Source: Physcomitrium patens (taxonomy: Eukaryota > Streptophyta > Bryopsida > Funariales > Funariaceae). Taken from it: DNA of 64,000 nt. Location: positions 17,394,001 through 17,458,000 of the forward strand of contig NC_037254.1 of the NCBI RefSeq assembly GCF_000002425.4, written 5' to 3'. Shown piece after piece: positions 1 through 11,214 of the stretch. The notes beneath the pieces were generated by a model. The model saw nothing but the letters and a program-made list of their open reading frames with translations. It had not been told where the DNA came from and ran no database searches. The first letter of the stretch is position 1, and each line of letters opens with the position of its first letter. Position numbers and translations under genes: made by a program.

Positions 1-1515
1 ATATGGATCAAAGAAGGAGATGAATGAAAGACTATGTTTTAAATCAAATATAAGTATTTTAAATATAATATCATGCCTTTTGGATTCATGAATGTATTAG
101 CTATTTTTTAATATTTAATAAATGATATTTATTTGAGATTTTCTTGATGATTTTGTTGTTTGCTACAAAGACAACATCTTAATCTATTCTAAAAACATAG
201 AATATGAATTTCATGTTTGTCATGTATTACAAAAACTTAGAGATGTAAGACTATTTATTAAGATAAAAAAGTGTATATTTTATACTAATATTTAGGTTGA
301 AATTTTAGGATACATTATTTAAAATGATGGCCTTAAGATGGATCCTAAAAATGTTTAAACTATCATAAATTAGAAGGTTCCAAAAATAATAAGAGATGTC
401 GAATGTTTTTTGGAATTTACCAATTACTATTAAATCTTTATTAATAATTATTTTTCAAATTGTGGCTCTTCTTATATGTCTTACATGTAAAGACAAATTT
501 AATTGGAGCAAAAAAGCTAAAGCATCTTTTGAATCTTCAAAAACAACTTTTATTTTTGTTCCAATTTTGTATCATGTTGACTTTTTAAAAGCATTTTTTT
601 TGAAAATAAATGCATCAAAATTTGCCTTAAGAATGATATTGTCACAAATAGCAACAAATGACAAACTCCATCTATTGGCTTTGTATGCCAAAAAATAATT
701 TAACAATTGAAATGAATTATGAGATCTATGACAAAAAACTTCTTGTACTCATAGATTTATTTCAAAAATTTTACTGTTATCTAGAAGGCGCTTTCAATTC
801 AATCACCATATATATAGATAACAAAAAATTTAAGTATTTCACATCAGCATGTATGTTCAATTGTTACTAAGCTTGTTGAAGTATATCTTCATCAAGTTTT
901 GATTTCAAGTTTGTTTATCAATTTGAAAAACAAGGTTTGTTAAATGTCTTTTTTAGATATTCTTATCTTATATCAAAAAGAAATAAATTTTTTAATTAAT
1001 ATATATATTTTTTTGAAGTAAAAGCATTTGAATCTTTAAGCAATGAAATTAATATTGACTATTGATTCAACCTTTTTTCAAGTAAATTCAATTGAATATG
1101 TCAGTTGATCTTCTTGTTCATAATATTAAGAAATAATTCTTCTAAATTTCACGATACTTCAAAGGTTGAATTCAATAAACATATTTTTTATTTTTAAATT
1201 TGTTTATATATTTTAAAAGATGAAATATGATTATAAGTTATTCAAGCTTGTTACAACTTTGTAATATCTAGATATTTTAGATACAATAAGATTTTGGAGA
1301 TAAGATCTAGAGATTTTTAATAATTTCAAATATAAAAGGCAGTCAAAGACTTTGTACAATCATGTGACATTTGTTCAAAATTAAAAACTCTTCATCATCA
1401 ACCTTATAGACTTCTTTAATCATTATCTAATCAAGAGCAACTATGGTCTTCTGTTTTCATGGATTTTATTATGGATCTTTTAATCTCAAGTTCTTATGAT
1501 TCTATGTTTGTGATA
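1..1515 (+). pseudogene. Chromovirus relic A: RT, RNase H and integrase N-terminal part
   Basis: Decayed Ty3/gypsy pol entering from the left edge. Bases 120-260 match the end of the RT palm (DDFVV, then the YLDD region changed to CYKDN). Bases 396-698 and 658-870 are two open pieces of the RT connection/RNase H, with the motifs LTCKDKFNWSKKAKASFES, INASKFAL and MNYEIYDKKLLVLIDLFQKF; these match the intact-looking copy at 8966-9511 in order and spacing. Integrase zinc-finger and core remnants follow at about 1330-1515 (SMDF near 1456, then a YDSMFV match). Many stops and indels mean no protein is made. The integrase is interrupted at ~1516 and resumes at ~2679. Confidence 0.85.
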
Positions 1516-2674
1516 TGTAAGTCACTAAATCAACTCACTAGTTTTTTTAGAACAAAAAGATGTATTTAGAGTGCTTAAAATCACAATATATGGTGAATAG
1601 TATAAAAATCTTTAGAAAAATAGAAAATTAAAATGTTAGTTATAGAAATGGAGTCTTTGTAAGTCTTGGAAGTAATTATCTTATTTAGTTTAGTATTATT
1701 TATTTATTATTGAATATTAAGAATTATTTATTAAATTAAATATTTATATTGGCCTTTTATTTATATGTATTACTTTTAAAAAACTATAAATATTGGTTAG
1801 TAGTTAGAAGAAGTATGAGAAAGAACCTTATATCTTTTTAATTATTTTTATAAAAATTAAGATTTATAGTTGATTTAAATTTATTTTATTTCTATAAAAA
1901 TAACTAAGATAAAAAATTATATCTTTAAATTGATATTAGTATTTAAAAAAAATTATAATATATTTATAATTTTTAGAATAATTTTTAAGTCTTTAATAAA
2001 AATAAATTTTACTACTTTGGAAGCCATTATGAAGAAATGGAGCAAGATTTGAAGGCCACTTAAGGTTCCTAGGTTAATTGGATGTTTTTAAATATTATAG
2101 TAAAGTCAAAAATATTGGATCTATTAATAGAAAAAAACCAACAATTAATGTAGTCCTTATGAAAAGAGAGGTGCACAAGTTCCATATAGATTGTAGCACC
2201 TTGAAGGTAGTTAAGAAGATAAGACCAATGCCTTGTGGCCTCTCTTAGAGATCCTTATACATTACTTGTGAGCCTTGGTGAGGTTTGAACCTTTGATCTA
2301 TAAGCAAATTATTTTTGAGATAAAATATTTTCACTTAATTTTTTATTTATTTACTTGTTATTTTTTAACTTTTATAACTTACTCATAGTAATTCGTATTT
2401 ATATGTTTCTTATACCATTGAAAAGATAAAAAGTTATATTTTAAAAAATATATTTTTTACTTTTATTTTCATTTTTTATTGGATAAAAAATCAATAAACA
2501 AATTAGACCAAGTTTTGAATTGTGTAATTTCTTGATTTCATTTATTTTAATTATTTTTTATTTATTCTTCTTTTATTCTTACTATTTTCTTTCTCTACTT
2601 TATACCACCAATTATAAGCAACTCTTAATTGAGGCCATCTTGTAAATTAAATTGACAAGTGAACTTTATTCTCA
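1516..2674. mobile_element. Insertion in relic A integrase (solo-LTR-like, TG...CA)
   Basis: About 1.16 kb of non-coding DNA separates two halves of the relic A integrase that are contiguous in the element at 6003-12041. The segment can be read as starting TGTAAGTCAC and ending TTCTCA, so it has TG/CA termini; the string ATATG occurs at both junctions (1513-1517 and 2674-2678). No coding similarity is seen inside. It is best read as a solo LTR or a small non-autonomous element. The exact edges are ambiguous because the junction motif overlaps the TG/CA termini. Confidence 0.5.
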
Positions 2675-2678
2675 TATG

Positions 2679-3643
2679 ATAGTAGATCAATTTACTAATT
2701 TTTTTTTTTTTTTTTATCATATATAAAATTTTTTAGAAGTGAAGAAATAGGTAATTTTTTTTTTTTAAAATATTTATTACTATCATAGATTATCAAAGGA
2801 TATTATATTAAATAAAAAGACTTATTTTATATTAAGATTTAAAAAAATTCTTTTTAAGATTTTATAAATAGACACAAAACTATCTTTAACTTTCCATTTT
2901 TAAATTGGTGGATAAATTAAGTGGGTGAATGAAATTTTGGAGCAATATTTGAGGTTTACTATCAACTACTAATAAGATGATTATACAATTCTTTAGCCAT
3001 TGACAAAGTTTTTTTATAATAATATAGTATATTTTTTTATTTAATAATTTTTTTTAATCAAATATGGTTATTATCTACGACTTGATGTTTTTGACTTTTT
3101 AAAAGTTGATAATCTCGAAGTAGAATATTTGGCAAGTTATTTATTAGAGCTACATACAACAATGAAGGTAGAACTAAAAGAAATTCAAGAATAATAAATG
3201 ATCAATGCTTAATGCAAGAAGCAACTTCAATTCTACATTGATAATAAGATATGGTTACTTTGTTGTAATATCAAGACTATTTGTCCTTATAATAAGTTGG
3301 ATTATCGTAGATTTAAACTATCTTCTATTTGTAAATAATTCAATTTACTTGCTAATCAATTGTACCTACTAGAGTCTATAAAGATCTATTTTATATTTCA
3401 TGTGTCTCTTTTTAAGCCATATAAAATAATAGATGTAACAAAAAGATAATAAATACCACTTCATCCTATAAAAGTAGACAATAATCAAGAGTATGAAGTC
3501 AAAGAAGTCTTAGATTTAATATAGTATCAAAATAAGTTAGAATATCTTATTTATTAGCGTGGATATGATATTAGTGAATGCACATAAAAGCTAGTTAAAA
3601 ATCTAGAAAATATAATAAAGAAGGTTGATACTTTTCATTGATA
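2679..3643 (+). pseudogene. Chromovirus relic A: integrase C-terminal part and chromodomain
   Basis: Continuation of the relic A pol after the insertion. VDQFTNF (2684 on) matches VDRLTKM of the better copy. SEEIGNFF and the sequence leading to LTFH follow, then VNEILEQYLR (~2924) and WLLSTT. Near 3270-3420 are KLDYRRFKLSS, then HVSLFKPYKI, the GPY/F-like tail. Bases ~3478-3643 encode a chromodomain remnant (QEYEVKEVLDLI, NKLEYLIY, RGYDISECT). There are many in-frame stops. The chromodomain assigns the element to chromoviruses, whose integrase tail is thought to target chromatin. Confidence 0.8.
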
Positions 3644-3767
3644 ATAACTATCAAAATTAAGATGAAGAATAACAAAAATTTACTATAAAAAAAATTCAAT
3701 TCAAAAAAGTTTGTATTCTTCTTTTTATGTTTATTTATAATTTATATGTATTTGTGGTGCTAAAAAA

Positions 3768-3950
3768 ATGGAGAATCAACAATTAGTAGATTCAACTCAA
3801 GAACTATCATTTATTAAGTTATCAAACAAGACATTGCAATTTTCACAACCTTCAAGATAATATAATAGAGATGAAAATTCTCAAAAACAACATGTTCTTC
3901 TCTGAATAGATGTCAAGATACAAATGAGTTGGTATTATAATTTTAGAAGA
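3768..3950 (+). pseudogene. Relic of a short ORF between pol and the 3' LTR
   Basis: An ATG at 3768 opens a stretch (MENQQLVDSTQELSFIKLS, then FSQPSR and RDENSQKQ) that resembles the start of the 87-codon ORF at 11215-11478 in the younger element (MDSQEIDTMPIRLSQPTSS). It lies in the same place, after the chromodomain and before the 3' LTR. It is broken by stops. Function unknown. Its presence in two independently decayed copies suggests the ORF belongs to the family. Confidence 0.4.
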
Positions 3951-4228
3951 AAATTCTAATATTTGGTGATTTTACTAGATGTAAAAATTATTCTTCATAA
4001 TATTACAAATATTTTGTTAGAAGAAAATAATGAAGGCCTTAATAACAATGAAATAATATAGTAGTCTTTTAGCCTTAGAATAGAAAATTAGTAATAGCTA
4101 AGAAGACTTATCAACTATTTTCAAAGAAAAAAAAGATTAAAATATGTAGCAAATAAAATTTTTTGCATCTTGGATTTCATCAACATGTGATCACTACTCT
4201 TCATAGAATTAATTTATAAAAAGAGAGG

Positions 4229-4776
4229 TAATGCCATAGATATACATATTTTTGCTAATAATTATCTAAATAATTTGAATTGATAGAAATATATTAAAGT
4301 AAATAAATTTCATAATATCTTATAGAAAAGATTCTTAGAAGCTTCGTAGATATGGCTTTGACTATACACGTATTTATAGTTGATTAATAGATTAGAAATT
4401 TAATTAAAAAGTTAGTTATATATTGTATGTGGAGATAGCTTATAGTATAAGCTAACTATGTGGTGGATATATAAAAAACTTATCTTGCAAGTTAAGACAT
4501 GTATTTTACAAGTTAAATACATATTGAAGGTCTTATAGGATGTTGCAACATAGCTCCTAGTCAATTAGTATATATAGACGAAAAAATTAAGTTTTTTTCA
4601 TTCTTGCCAATACTTTTTTAGTCCTTAATCTTGTTTCAAGTTTTTTTAGTCTTCTTATCTTTGGCAATAGTCATTCTAGTTTCAATACTATATTAATTTT
4701 GGATGAATATCTATTCTTTCTAAGTGATATAAGAGTGTATTGAGTTTTTTGTTCTTTGAGGTTTATGTCCTTAACA
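4229..4776 (+). repeat. 3' LTR of chromovirus relic A (548 bp)
   Basis: A purine tract (AAAAAGAGAGG) precedes the LTR start TAATGCCATAGATATACAT. The LTR ends in TGTCCTTAACA at 4776, after which minus-strand copia sequence begins. Start and end match the family LTRs at 32403, 35914, 42886 and 52265. A heat-shock-like core GAAgcTTC lies at 4338-4345 and a TATATATA box near 4570. The element therefore sits inside copia relic B. Confidence 0.75.
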
Positions 4777-5997
4777 CAATTTATTCAGCCATAGTTTCTT
4801 GCCATTCAACCTTGTGCTCAAACTTAAGTATTTGATTAATTATTTGAGGTTCATTAATAACAATATAATTATACTTAAATAAATCTCAATGAATATTATT
4901 GATACTTTGGATAATGGATATAGTGAATAAAAGAATTAGAAAAATTATTGAAGAAGAATCAACTTAAGGAGAAAAATTTAGAAATAAAATTGATTCAATT
5001 TAATGATAGATATCCACTAAAGAATGAGTCCAAATAAAATCTATCATAGAATAAAAAAAAATGGAATTAGTATGTATAACTATTGAAGATGGATTAAAGA
5101 AAAGAGCTTCTATTGGCAAAGAGGTGACTAAGTCTAAGTTAATCAAAAGTTGGTGACCTCTATTAGTTGTTGAAACTAGAGTAAAAAGAATACTTCCATT
5201 ACTTGAAGAAAGGTGAGGCAAAAGAACTATATTAAAAGGTTCACTTAAATAAAAAATCAAAGATTGAAAATAGTTCAAAAAAATAGTTCCTATGAATGCA
5301 TACTTTTAGCTATAGTTTAGTTATTCCACTCTGCAACCACATTTTGATCAAGTATGTATAGAATAGAAAGATTATGTTGAATACGATGATTATTATAGAA
5401 TTCCTAAAAATATTGAGAGATATATTCATTTGTATTATTAAAGTATACCTTCAAACTAGGATTATCAACTTTAGATAAAGAATACTAATATAAAATCTTG
5501 AAGTAATCCAAAACTTCAATCTTCTATTCTATAAAATAGACAAAACAAAAAGAACTAAAATTTTTCTTAAAAATTACAAAAATCTTTGCACCACCTTCAG
5601 AGATCACTTACATTGACTTGCATTGACTTGAAATATCACTATGAAAAAAAGCTACTAAAAAGAACATCATGATATTGCTTACAATTCTTAAGAAAAGGTT
5701 TACAATGTTGCTTGCCATAAATATAGCTTCCACATATATCAAGATTTGATGTATTAGAAGTAGTTAAATCCTCAATAATTCTATGATGCATCATCTGCTT
5801 AAGAGTACTAAATTTTACATAGCCAAGATAATGATGCCATTGTAAAAATAAAAAATTAGTATGAGTTTGTATTGGTACAAAGATTAAAGACAATTGCCCA
5901 AGTGCAATACTAACAAAACTGCAATGCTCTTGAGTTATAATATAAAAGATCTAAAGATTATCAATTTTTTTATCAATCATAATGAGATGATCAATGC
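4777..5997 (-). pseudogene. Ty1/copia relic B, left part (RT start, integrase, GAG-pre-integrase)
   Basis: Read on the minus strand. WQETMAE near 4795-4815 matches the start of copia reverse transcriptase. A hinge region lies at 5000-5278. The integrase core lies at ~5320-5480 (NEYISQYF, IQHNLS, VVAEW). A GAG-pre-integrase domain lies at 5639-5893, with HHYLGYVKFSTLKQM and the finger-like CGSYIYGKQHCKPF. Numerous stops show it is dead. The relic is cut at 5998-6002 by insertion of the 6003-12041 chromovirus and continues at 12047. Confidence 0.75.
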
Positions 5998-6002
5998 CAT
6001 AG
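5998..6002. repeat. Target-site duplication CATAG (left)
   Basis: CATAG directly precedes the TGTTAG start of the 5' LTR and is repeated at 12042-12046 directly after the 3' LTR. This is the 5-bp duplication expected for Ty3/gypsy integration. Confidence 0.9.
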
Positions 6003-6041
6003 TGTTAGAGACATAGTCCTTAGAACCTTCTAGAGATAAGT

Positions 6042-6088
6042 TTCTAGAACCTTCTAGAAGTAAGTCTTTGGAACCTTCTAGAAGCTTC
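6042..6088 (+). promoter_or_regulatory. Clustered heat-shock elements in the 5' LTR
   Basis: Two perfect four-unit arrays of alternating pentamers: TTCtaGAAccTTCtaGAA at 6042-6059 and GAAccTTCtaGAAgcTTC at 6071-6088. An imperfect three-unit site lies at 6023-6035 and a two-unit site (GAAgcTTC) at 6111-6118. This is the consensus bound by heat-shock factor trimers (nGAAn repeats in alternating orientation). The cluster ends about 40 bp before the TATA box, a normal enhancer position. Heat induction is inferred, not shown. Confidence 0.8.
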
Positions 6089-6128
6089 CTACTTGGTAGA
6101 AGTTACTTGAGAAGCTTCTTAAATAGGA

Positions 6129-6135
6129 GTATATA
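6129..6135 (+). promoter_or_regulatory. TATA box of the 5' LTR
   Basis: TATATAT within AGGAGTATATATTTG, downstream of the heat-shock elements. The equivalent at 11872-11878 is in the 3' LTR. Transcription would start roughly 30 bp further on, defining the U3/R junction. Confidence 0.65.
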
Positions 6136-6324
6136 TTTGAATCGAGGCTGAAGAGTTCTTCAGTCTTGACAACACATCTCTTGGAACTTTAGCTTACCTC
6201 TTTGGTGTTGTTCTTGTATTCATCTGATTAATCTAGTTCTTGCCAGTTCTTCTTGAACTTCTTGTTAGATCCCAAGTCTATATTTCTGTGTCCGTGATAG
6301 TTTGTCAAGACTTCACTCACCTCA

Positions 6325-6337
6325 GATATCAGAGTTA
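6325..6337 (+). other. Possible primer binding site (tRNA-Met-like)
   Basis: GATATCAGAGTTA resembles the usual plant initiator-tRNA-Met primer site (TGGTATCAGAGC) but begins ~25 bp after the LTR end, further than normal. The sequence directly abutting the LTR is GTTTGTCAAGAC, which is also partly kept next to the LTR at 42886 and may be the real site. Confidence 0.35.
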
Positions 6338-6579
6338 GTTTCTTCTTTGTTAGAGTATGGACTACTCCTCTGCTTGGAAGTGTACTAGCATTTTAGAGAT
6401 TGTGGATTACCCTCCTCTAAACTGATACTTCTTTTGTTATAATATTGAAGTCTTATTCTTCTTGGAGAGAGTGGATTACTCCTTTTCTTGAAGCTCTTAA
6501 GGCATTTTAGAGGTTGTGGAGTACCCTCCTCTAAACCAATATTGTCTTCTTGTAGAGTCATTTCTGTCCTTCTTTTAGA

Positions 6580-7544
6580 ATGGCCGGAGGCCAAGACATT
6601 AGTATGACAGAAAGTTCGGAGTCCAAGTTGGATGCTATCATGAATGCCTTTGCTACATTAACGCAAAGAACTGCAGAGATTGAAGGAATTGTGGCAAGGC
6701 TTCATAATAATGGAGCATCTGGGATGGCACAATCTAGGTTGCACTAGCCTCAAACTTCTGCACTTGGAGAAGCAACTTTGCCTCAAGTTCGACAAGCATC
6801 GCTGGTTCTACAACATAAAGAGCCCCAAGTTAGCCTTCCGGACAAGTTTGATGGTATACGTTCCAAGTTTCGAGGATTCGTCAATCAAATCAGGTTGATA
6901 ATAGTTTTACAGCCCGAACGCTATCCAACGGAGGAGTCACGTATTGGGCTTGTTGGAACCTTACTTACAGGGCAAGCTCTATCATGGTTTGCTCTTTTGT
7001 TTGAGAAATGATCGTCCATACTAAACAACTTTGAAACCTTTTTGGAGGCGTTTGCGGAAGCATTTGGTGAACACGACAAGGTTCGATGGGCAACAACAAA
7101 GATTCGGTCACTACGACAAGGGATGCGCTCTATATCAGTCTATGCATCGGACTTCAGGCAATTAGCATGCGACATCAATTGGGATGAAGAAGCATTGATG
7201 AGTCAATTCTATTGGGGTTTAAAGAATGATGTGAAGGATTCACTGTTACTCTTCCTGATCCACAAATGCTCAACGAAGCTATTAGCCAAGCTATGAAGTA
7301 CAATAATCGCCTATTCGAACACCACCAAGATCAATGTTCAAGACAACAAATGGTTCGCCACACCCCAACTATGTCGGCAAGCAGCATGAATTCACATTCA
7401 GACATAAAAGACATGCAAATTGATGTGGTACATGTCAAATCCCTTACCCTAGAAGAAAAAAAGTGGCGTATGGAGGAAGGTCTATGCTTATATTGCGGTG
7501 AAGAAGGCCACAAAGTTAGAAACTACCCCAAGAAGCAAAATTGA
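6580..7544 (+). pseudogene. gag of the full-length chromovirus (two stops, one frameshift)
   Basis: Starts at ATG 6580 (MAGGQDISMTES). The capsid-like region reads LPDKFDGIRSKFRGFVNQIR, then RIGLVGTLLTGQALSWF, typical of Ty3/gypsy retrotransposon gag. There is an in-frame TAG near 6748 and a TGA at ~7009. A one-base loss near 7246-7249 shifts the frame, which then continues from MLNEAISQAMKYNNRLFEH to a zinc knuckle, CLYCGEEGHKVRNYP. The last ligand Cys of that CX2CX4HX4C knuckle is Tyr, consistent with a G-to-A change. Gag would form the cytoplasmic virus-like particle and the knuckle would bind the RNA. Not functional as it stands. Confidence 0.85.
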
Positions 7545-7609
7545 CGTATTGTTAGGATTAGGGGTGCGTTTGTTCAGGAAAACGAGGATGCCCAGCCACA
7601 ATAGGAACC

Positions 7610-10600
7610 ATGCAGCTGGACAGTGAAATATTGCAACAACAACGAAGTTCCTTTCTTTCCGCTCAACTTGCCCTTTGCTTTACAATCCCTTTGTTTATTG
7701 GCCCTCAGAAACTAAGAACCTTAGCATTATTAGATTCAGGACCATCTGCTTGTTTCTTAGATGAAGAATTTGCGAAGTGTCATAAGTTCCCTTTAGTACA
7801 AAAATCCAAACCTGTTCACGTTGAGGTCATAGATGGACGACCTTTATTGTCTCGTAGTGTCACCCATGAATCAAAACCTATAGAAGTGACGTTTAAGGGC
7901 CATAGTAGTCATATTATTTTTAATATTATTAGAACCCCATCAAATACTGTTATTCTTGGTCTTTCCTAGTTGGAAAAGTATAATCCATCCATAGATTGGA
8001 GGTTGTGGAAGATGACCGTTCCCACAAAACCAGCCAAGAGCAAGCTTAGTAGCAAATCCCAAATAGAAAAATCCTTATTCATTGTAGCAAGAGCATTTAT
8101 AAGATCAGCCCAGGAACGCACACCATTTGTCATTTATGCGGCTCCAACTACTGGGGAGAAGATCTCGACAATAAGTAAACCTGAGCAATATAAGGATTTT
8201 AAAGACGTGTTTCAAAAGGAGAATGCCGACATGCTACAGGAACACCGACCATATGATTGCGCCATAGACTTGCAAGAAGGAGCACAACTACCTTTTGGCC
8301 CAATCTACAATCTATCGCAGATGGAGTTGGTGGAATTGCGAAAGTACATCGACGAGAATCTAGCCAAGAACTTCATCCGTCATTCAAAATCGTCAGCTGG
8401 AGCACCCATCTTATTTGTGAAGAAGAAACATGGCTCGTTGCGGATATGCGTGGACTATCGAGGCCTCAACAAGGTAACAAAGAAGAATCGTTACCCGTTA
8501 CCCTTGATTTTTGGTCTCTTAGAACAACTTGGACATACAAGGATCTTTACAAAAATTGATCTAAGGGGAGCTTACAACCTTGTACAAATCAAGGAAAGAG
8601 ATGAGTGTAAGACAGCGTTCTGTACAAGGTATGGCCATTTTGAGTATAATGTCATGTCCTTTGGTCCTACTAATGCTCTAGCGGTCTTTCAACATATGAT
8701 GAATGACATTTTTCGAGAGCACCTTGATGATTTTGTTGTCATCTATTTGGATGATATTTTGATATTCTCCAAAAACAAGGAAGAGCATGAAAAGCACGTT
8801 CATTTGGTCTTGGAGAAACTACGCGAGTGAGGATTATATGCCAAGTTGGAGAAGTATTTATTTCATCAAATAGAGATGGAGTTTTTGGGGTTCGTTGCGA
8901 CTACGGAAGGCTTGAAGATGGACTCCAAGAAGGTGGAAGCAATCGTGTCCTGAGAGGTTCTGAAGATGGTTAGAGACGTACAATGCTTTCTTGGTTTTAC
9001 CAACTTCTATCAGATCTTCATCAAGAATTACTCTCAAGTTGCTGCTCCTCTCACTCGGTTGACATGCAAGGATAAGCTGGAATGGGGACCTCTAGCGAAG
9101 AAGGCGTTTCAAGATCTGAAGATGGAATTTACTACGGTTCCAATCTTGGTACATCCAAACTTCACAAAGGCCTTTTATTTAGAAATTGATGCTTCGGATT
9201 TTACTTTGGGAGCTGTACTTTTACAAACGGGAGAAGACAAGAAGCTCCATCCAATTGCATTCTATTCTCGAAAGTTCTCTATTGCTGAAATCAATTATGA
9301 GATCCATAATAAGGAACTTCTTGATATAGTAGATTCTTTTCAAGAATGGTGTCACTTTCTTGAAGGAGCTGCACACCTAGTGACCGTATACACAAAATAC
9401 AAGAATTTGGAGTATTTCATGTCGGCTCGAATTCTAAATCGACATCAAGCTCGGTGGAGTATGTTGCTATCTAGGTTCGATTTTGTTATCACTTATCGAC
9501 CTGAAAAGTAGCAAGGACTATCTAATGCCTTATCAAGGAGATCATATCTTGTTTCATAGGCTGGAGAAGCAGCGTTTGATCAACAATGTATGACGTTGTT
9601 GAAGCCAAAGTAATTTCGACTTTGTGCTACTATTGTGCCTATTGATGCTGACTTCTTGAATCAGATACGTGCTTTGACTATTTAAGATTCAGTAGCCATT
9701 GATATCAAGCAACATGCCAATGACAACAAGTTCAAGGTGGAGGGAGATCTTTTATACTTTGAGGAGCGGTTATATATCCCAAAAGGACTAGCATGACTCG
9801 TAGTTCTTCAATCTCGCCACGATTTTCTAGCTGCGGGACATTTTGGATTCAACAAGACCTTGGAGCTTATTTCTCGAGATTTTTGGTGGTCCCAAATGTG
9901 GAAGGATGTAAAAGATTTTGTCCTCTCGTGCGACTTCTGTTCAAGGTCCAAGAATCCTCGGCATCGCCCTTATAGACTTCTACAGCCATTACCGATTCCA
10001 CGTCCTCCATGGTCTTCAGTTTCCATGGACTTCATCACGGACCTGCCATCATTGAACTCATTTGACAGCATCTTTGTCATGGTAGATCGGCTTACAAAGA
10101 TGGCACACTTTGTCCCTTGCAAGAAGACATCATCCAGTGAAGTCACAGCAAGGCTCTTTCTCGATAATGTGTATCGATATCATGGACTACCAGATGATAT
10201 CGTATTAGATCGAAAAACCTAGTTTGTATCAAAGTTTTGGAGATCTCTCTTTGAGATACTGAACGTGGATATCAAGCTTTCTTCGACTTTTCATCCTCAA
10301 ATTCACGGCCAAACAGAACGGGTGAACCAAGTCTTGGAATAATACTTACGATGTAGTATTAACTATCAACAAGACGATTGGATCACATATCTGTCGCTAG
10401 CCAAGTTTGCATATAACAACACCCTCCATGCGTTGACTCAATACACACCATTCTTTTCCAACTATGGGTATCATCTGAAGCTTGATTTATTGAGTGCGTC
10501 AACAAATAACAATCCAGTAGCTAAAGGATTTACGAAACAATTATCAGAGCTTCAAAATACGTTGAAGCTTCAATTACAATCCGCTCAAGAATCCTACAAG

Positions 10601-11050
10601 GCGTCTGCACATAGATTTCGGAATCAAGCACCTACTTTCAAAATTAGAGATAAAGCATGGCCTTTTTGATGGAATATCAAGACCAAGCGACCATGTGATA
10701 AGTTGGACTATCGAAGATTGGGACCATTTATCATCCAGAAGCAAATCAATCCAGTGGCATACCGTCTGGAATGACCGGCTTCTATGAAGGTACATCCAGT
10801 CTTTCATATTTCTCTATTGGAGCCTTGTCGAGAGTCGTCTTTTCCTAGAAGAGTGCAATGTCCGCCACTTAGTATTGAGATCGAGAACCATGAGGAATAT
10901 GAGGTTAAAAAGGTGCTGGATTCACGACGAAGGTGGGATAAGTTGGAGTATCTTGTTCATTGGAGCGGCTACGACATTAATGAGCGAACATCGGAGCCAA
11001 CTGAAAATCTCGCTAATGTGCCACAAAAGGTACAGGACTTTCATCAATAA
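7610..11050 (+). pseudogene. pol: protease, RT, RNase H, integrase, chromodomain (interrupted)
   Basis: One reading frame runs from 7610 to 11050, broken by about ten stops. Protease at 7700-7990 has the active-site triad DSG (LALLDSGPSA), and NTVILGLS just before a TAG at 7967. RT at 8280-8830 has ILFVKKKHGSLRICVDYRGL, FTKIDLRGAYNLVQI, and catalytic YLDD in VVIYLDDILIFSKN. The RT connection/RNase H at 8966-9511 has ASDFTLGAVL and FYSRKFS. Integrase at ~9800-10680 has H-H/C-C finger residues (RHDFLAAGHFG, SCDFCSRSK), core Asp in SMDFITDLP, a second Asp in VLDRKT, and Glu in GQTERVNQVLE. Chromodomain at 10890-11045 has YEVKKVLDSRRRWDKLEYLV and HWSGYDIN. Stops fall mainly at former CAA, CAG, CGA or TGG codons. 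Confidence 0.92.
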
Positions 11051-11214
11051 CATCCTCATATACCTAAGCGGGTTCGATGATAGCTTCTTTCTGAAGCTTG
11101 CTCATCCAAGAATATAAGAAAGGGGGAGAGCACCACCAAAATTCGTAGTTGATGTAGTTATTTTCTCCAAGATAAAATAGAATTTTTTCAGTAGCCATAG
11201 TTTGGTCTTTTGAT

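Larger units (their letters stand above)
6003..6299 (+). repeat. 5' LTR (297 bp)
   Basis: Starts TGTTAGAGACATAG and ends GTGATA; the 3' copy ends GTGACA. The U3 part holds clustered heat-shock elements (6023-6118) and a TATA box at 6129-6135. The same 297-bp length is found at 11745-12041. Confidence 0.95.

Noticed and set aside
6385-6594. Minus-strand open stretch in the leader of the full-length element
   Set aside because: It contains an internally repeated leader sequence and lies opposite the untranslated leader, with no support as a gene.
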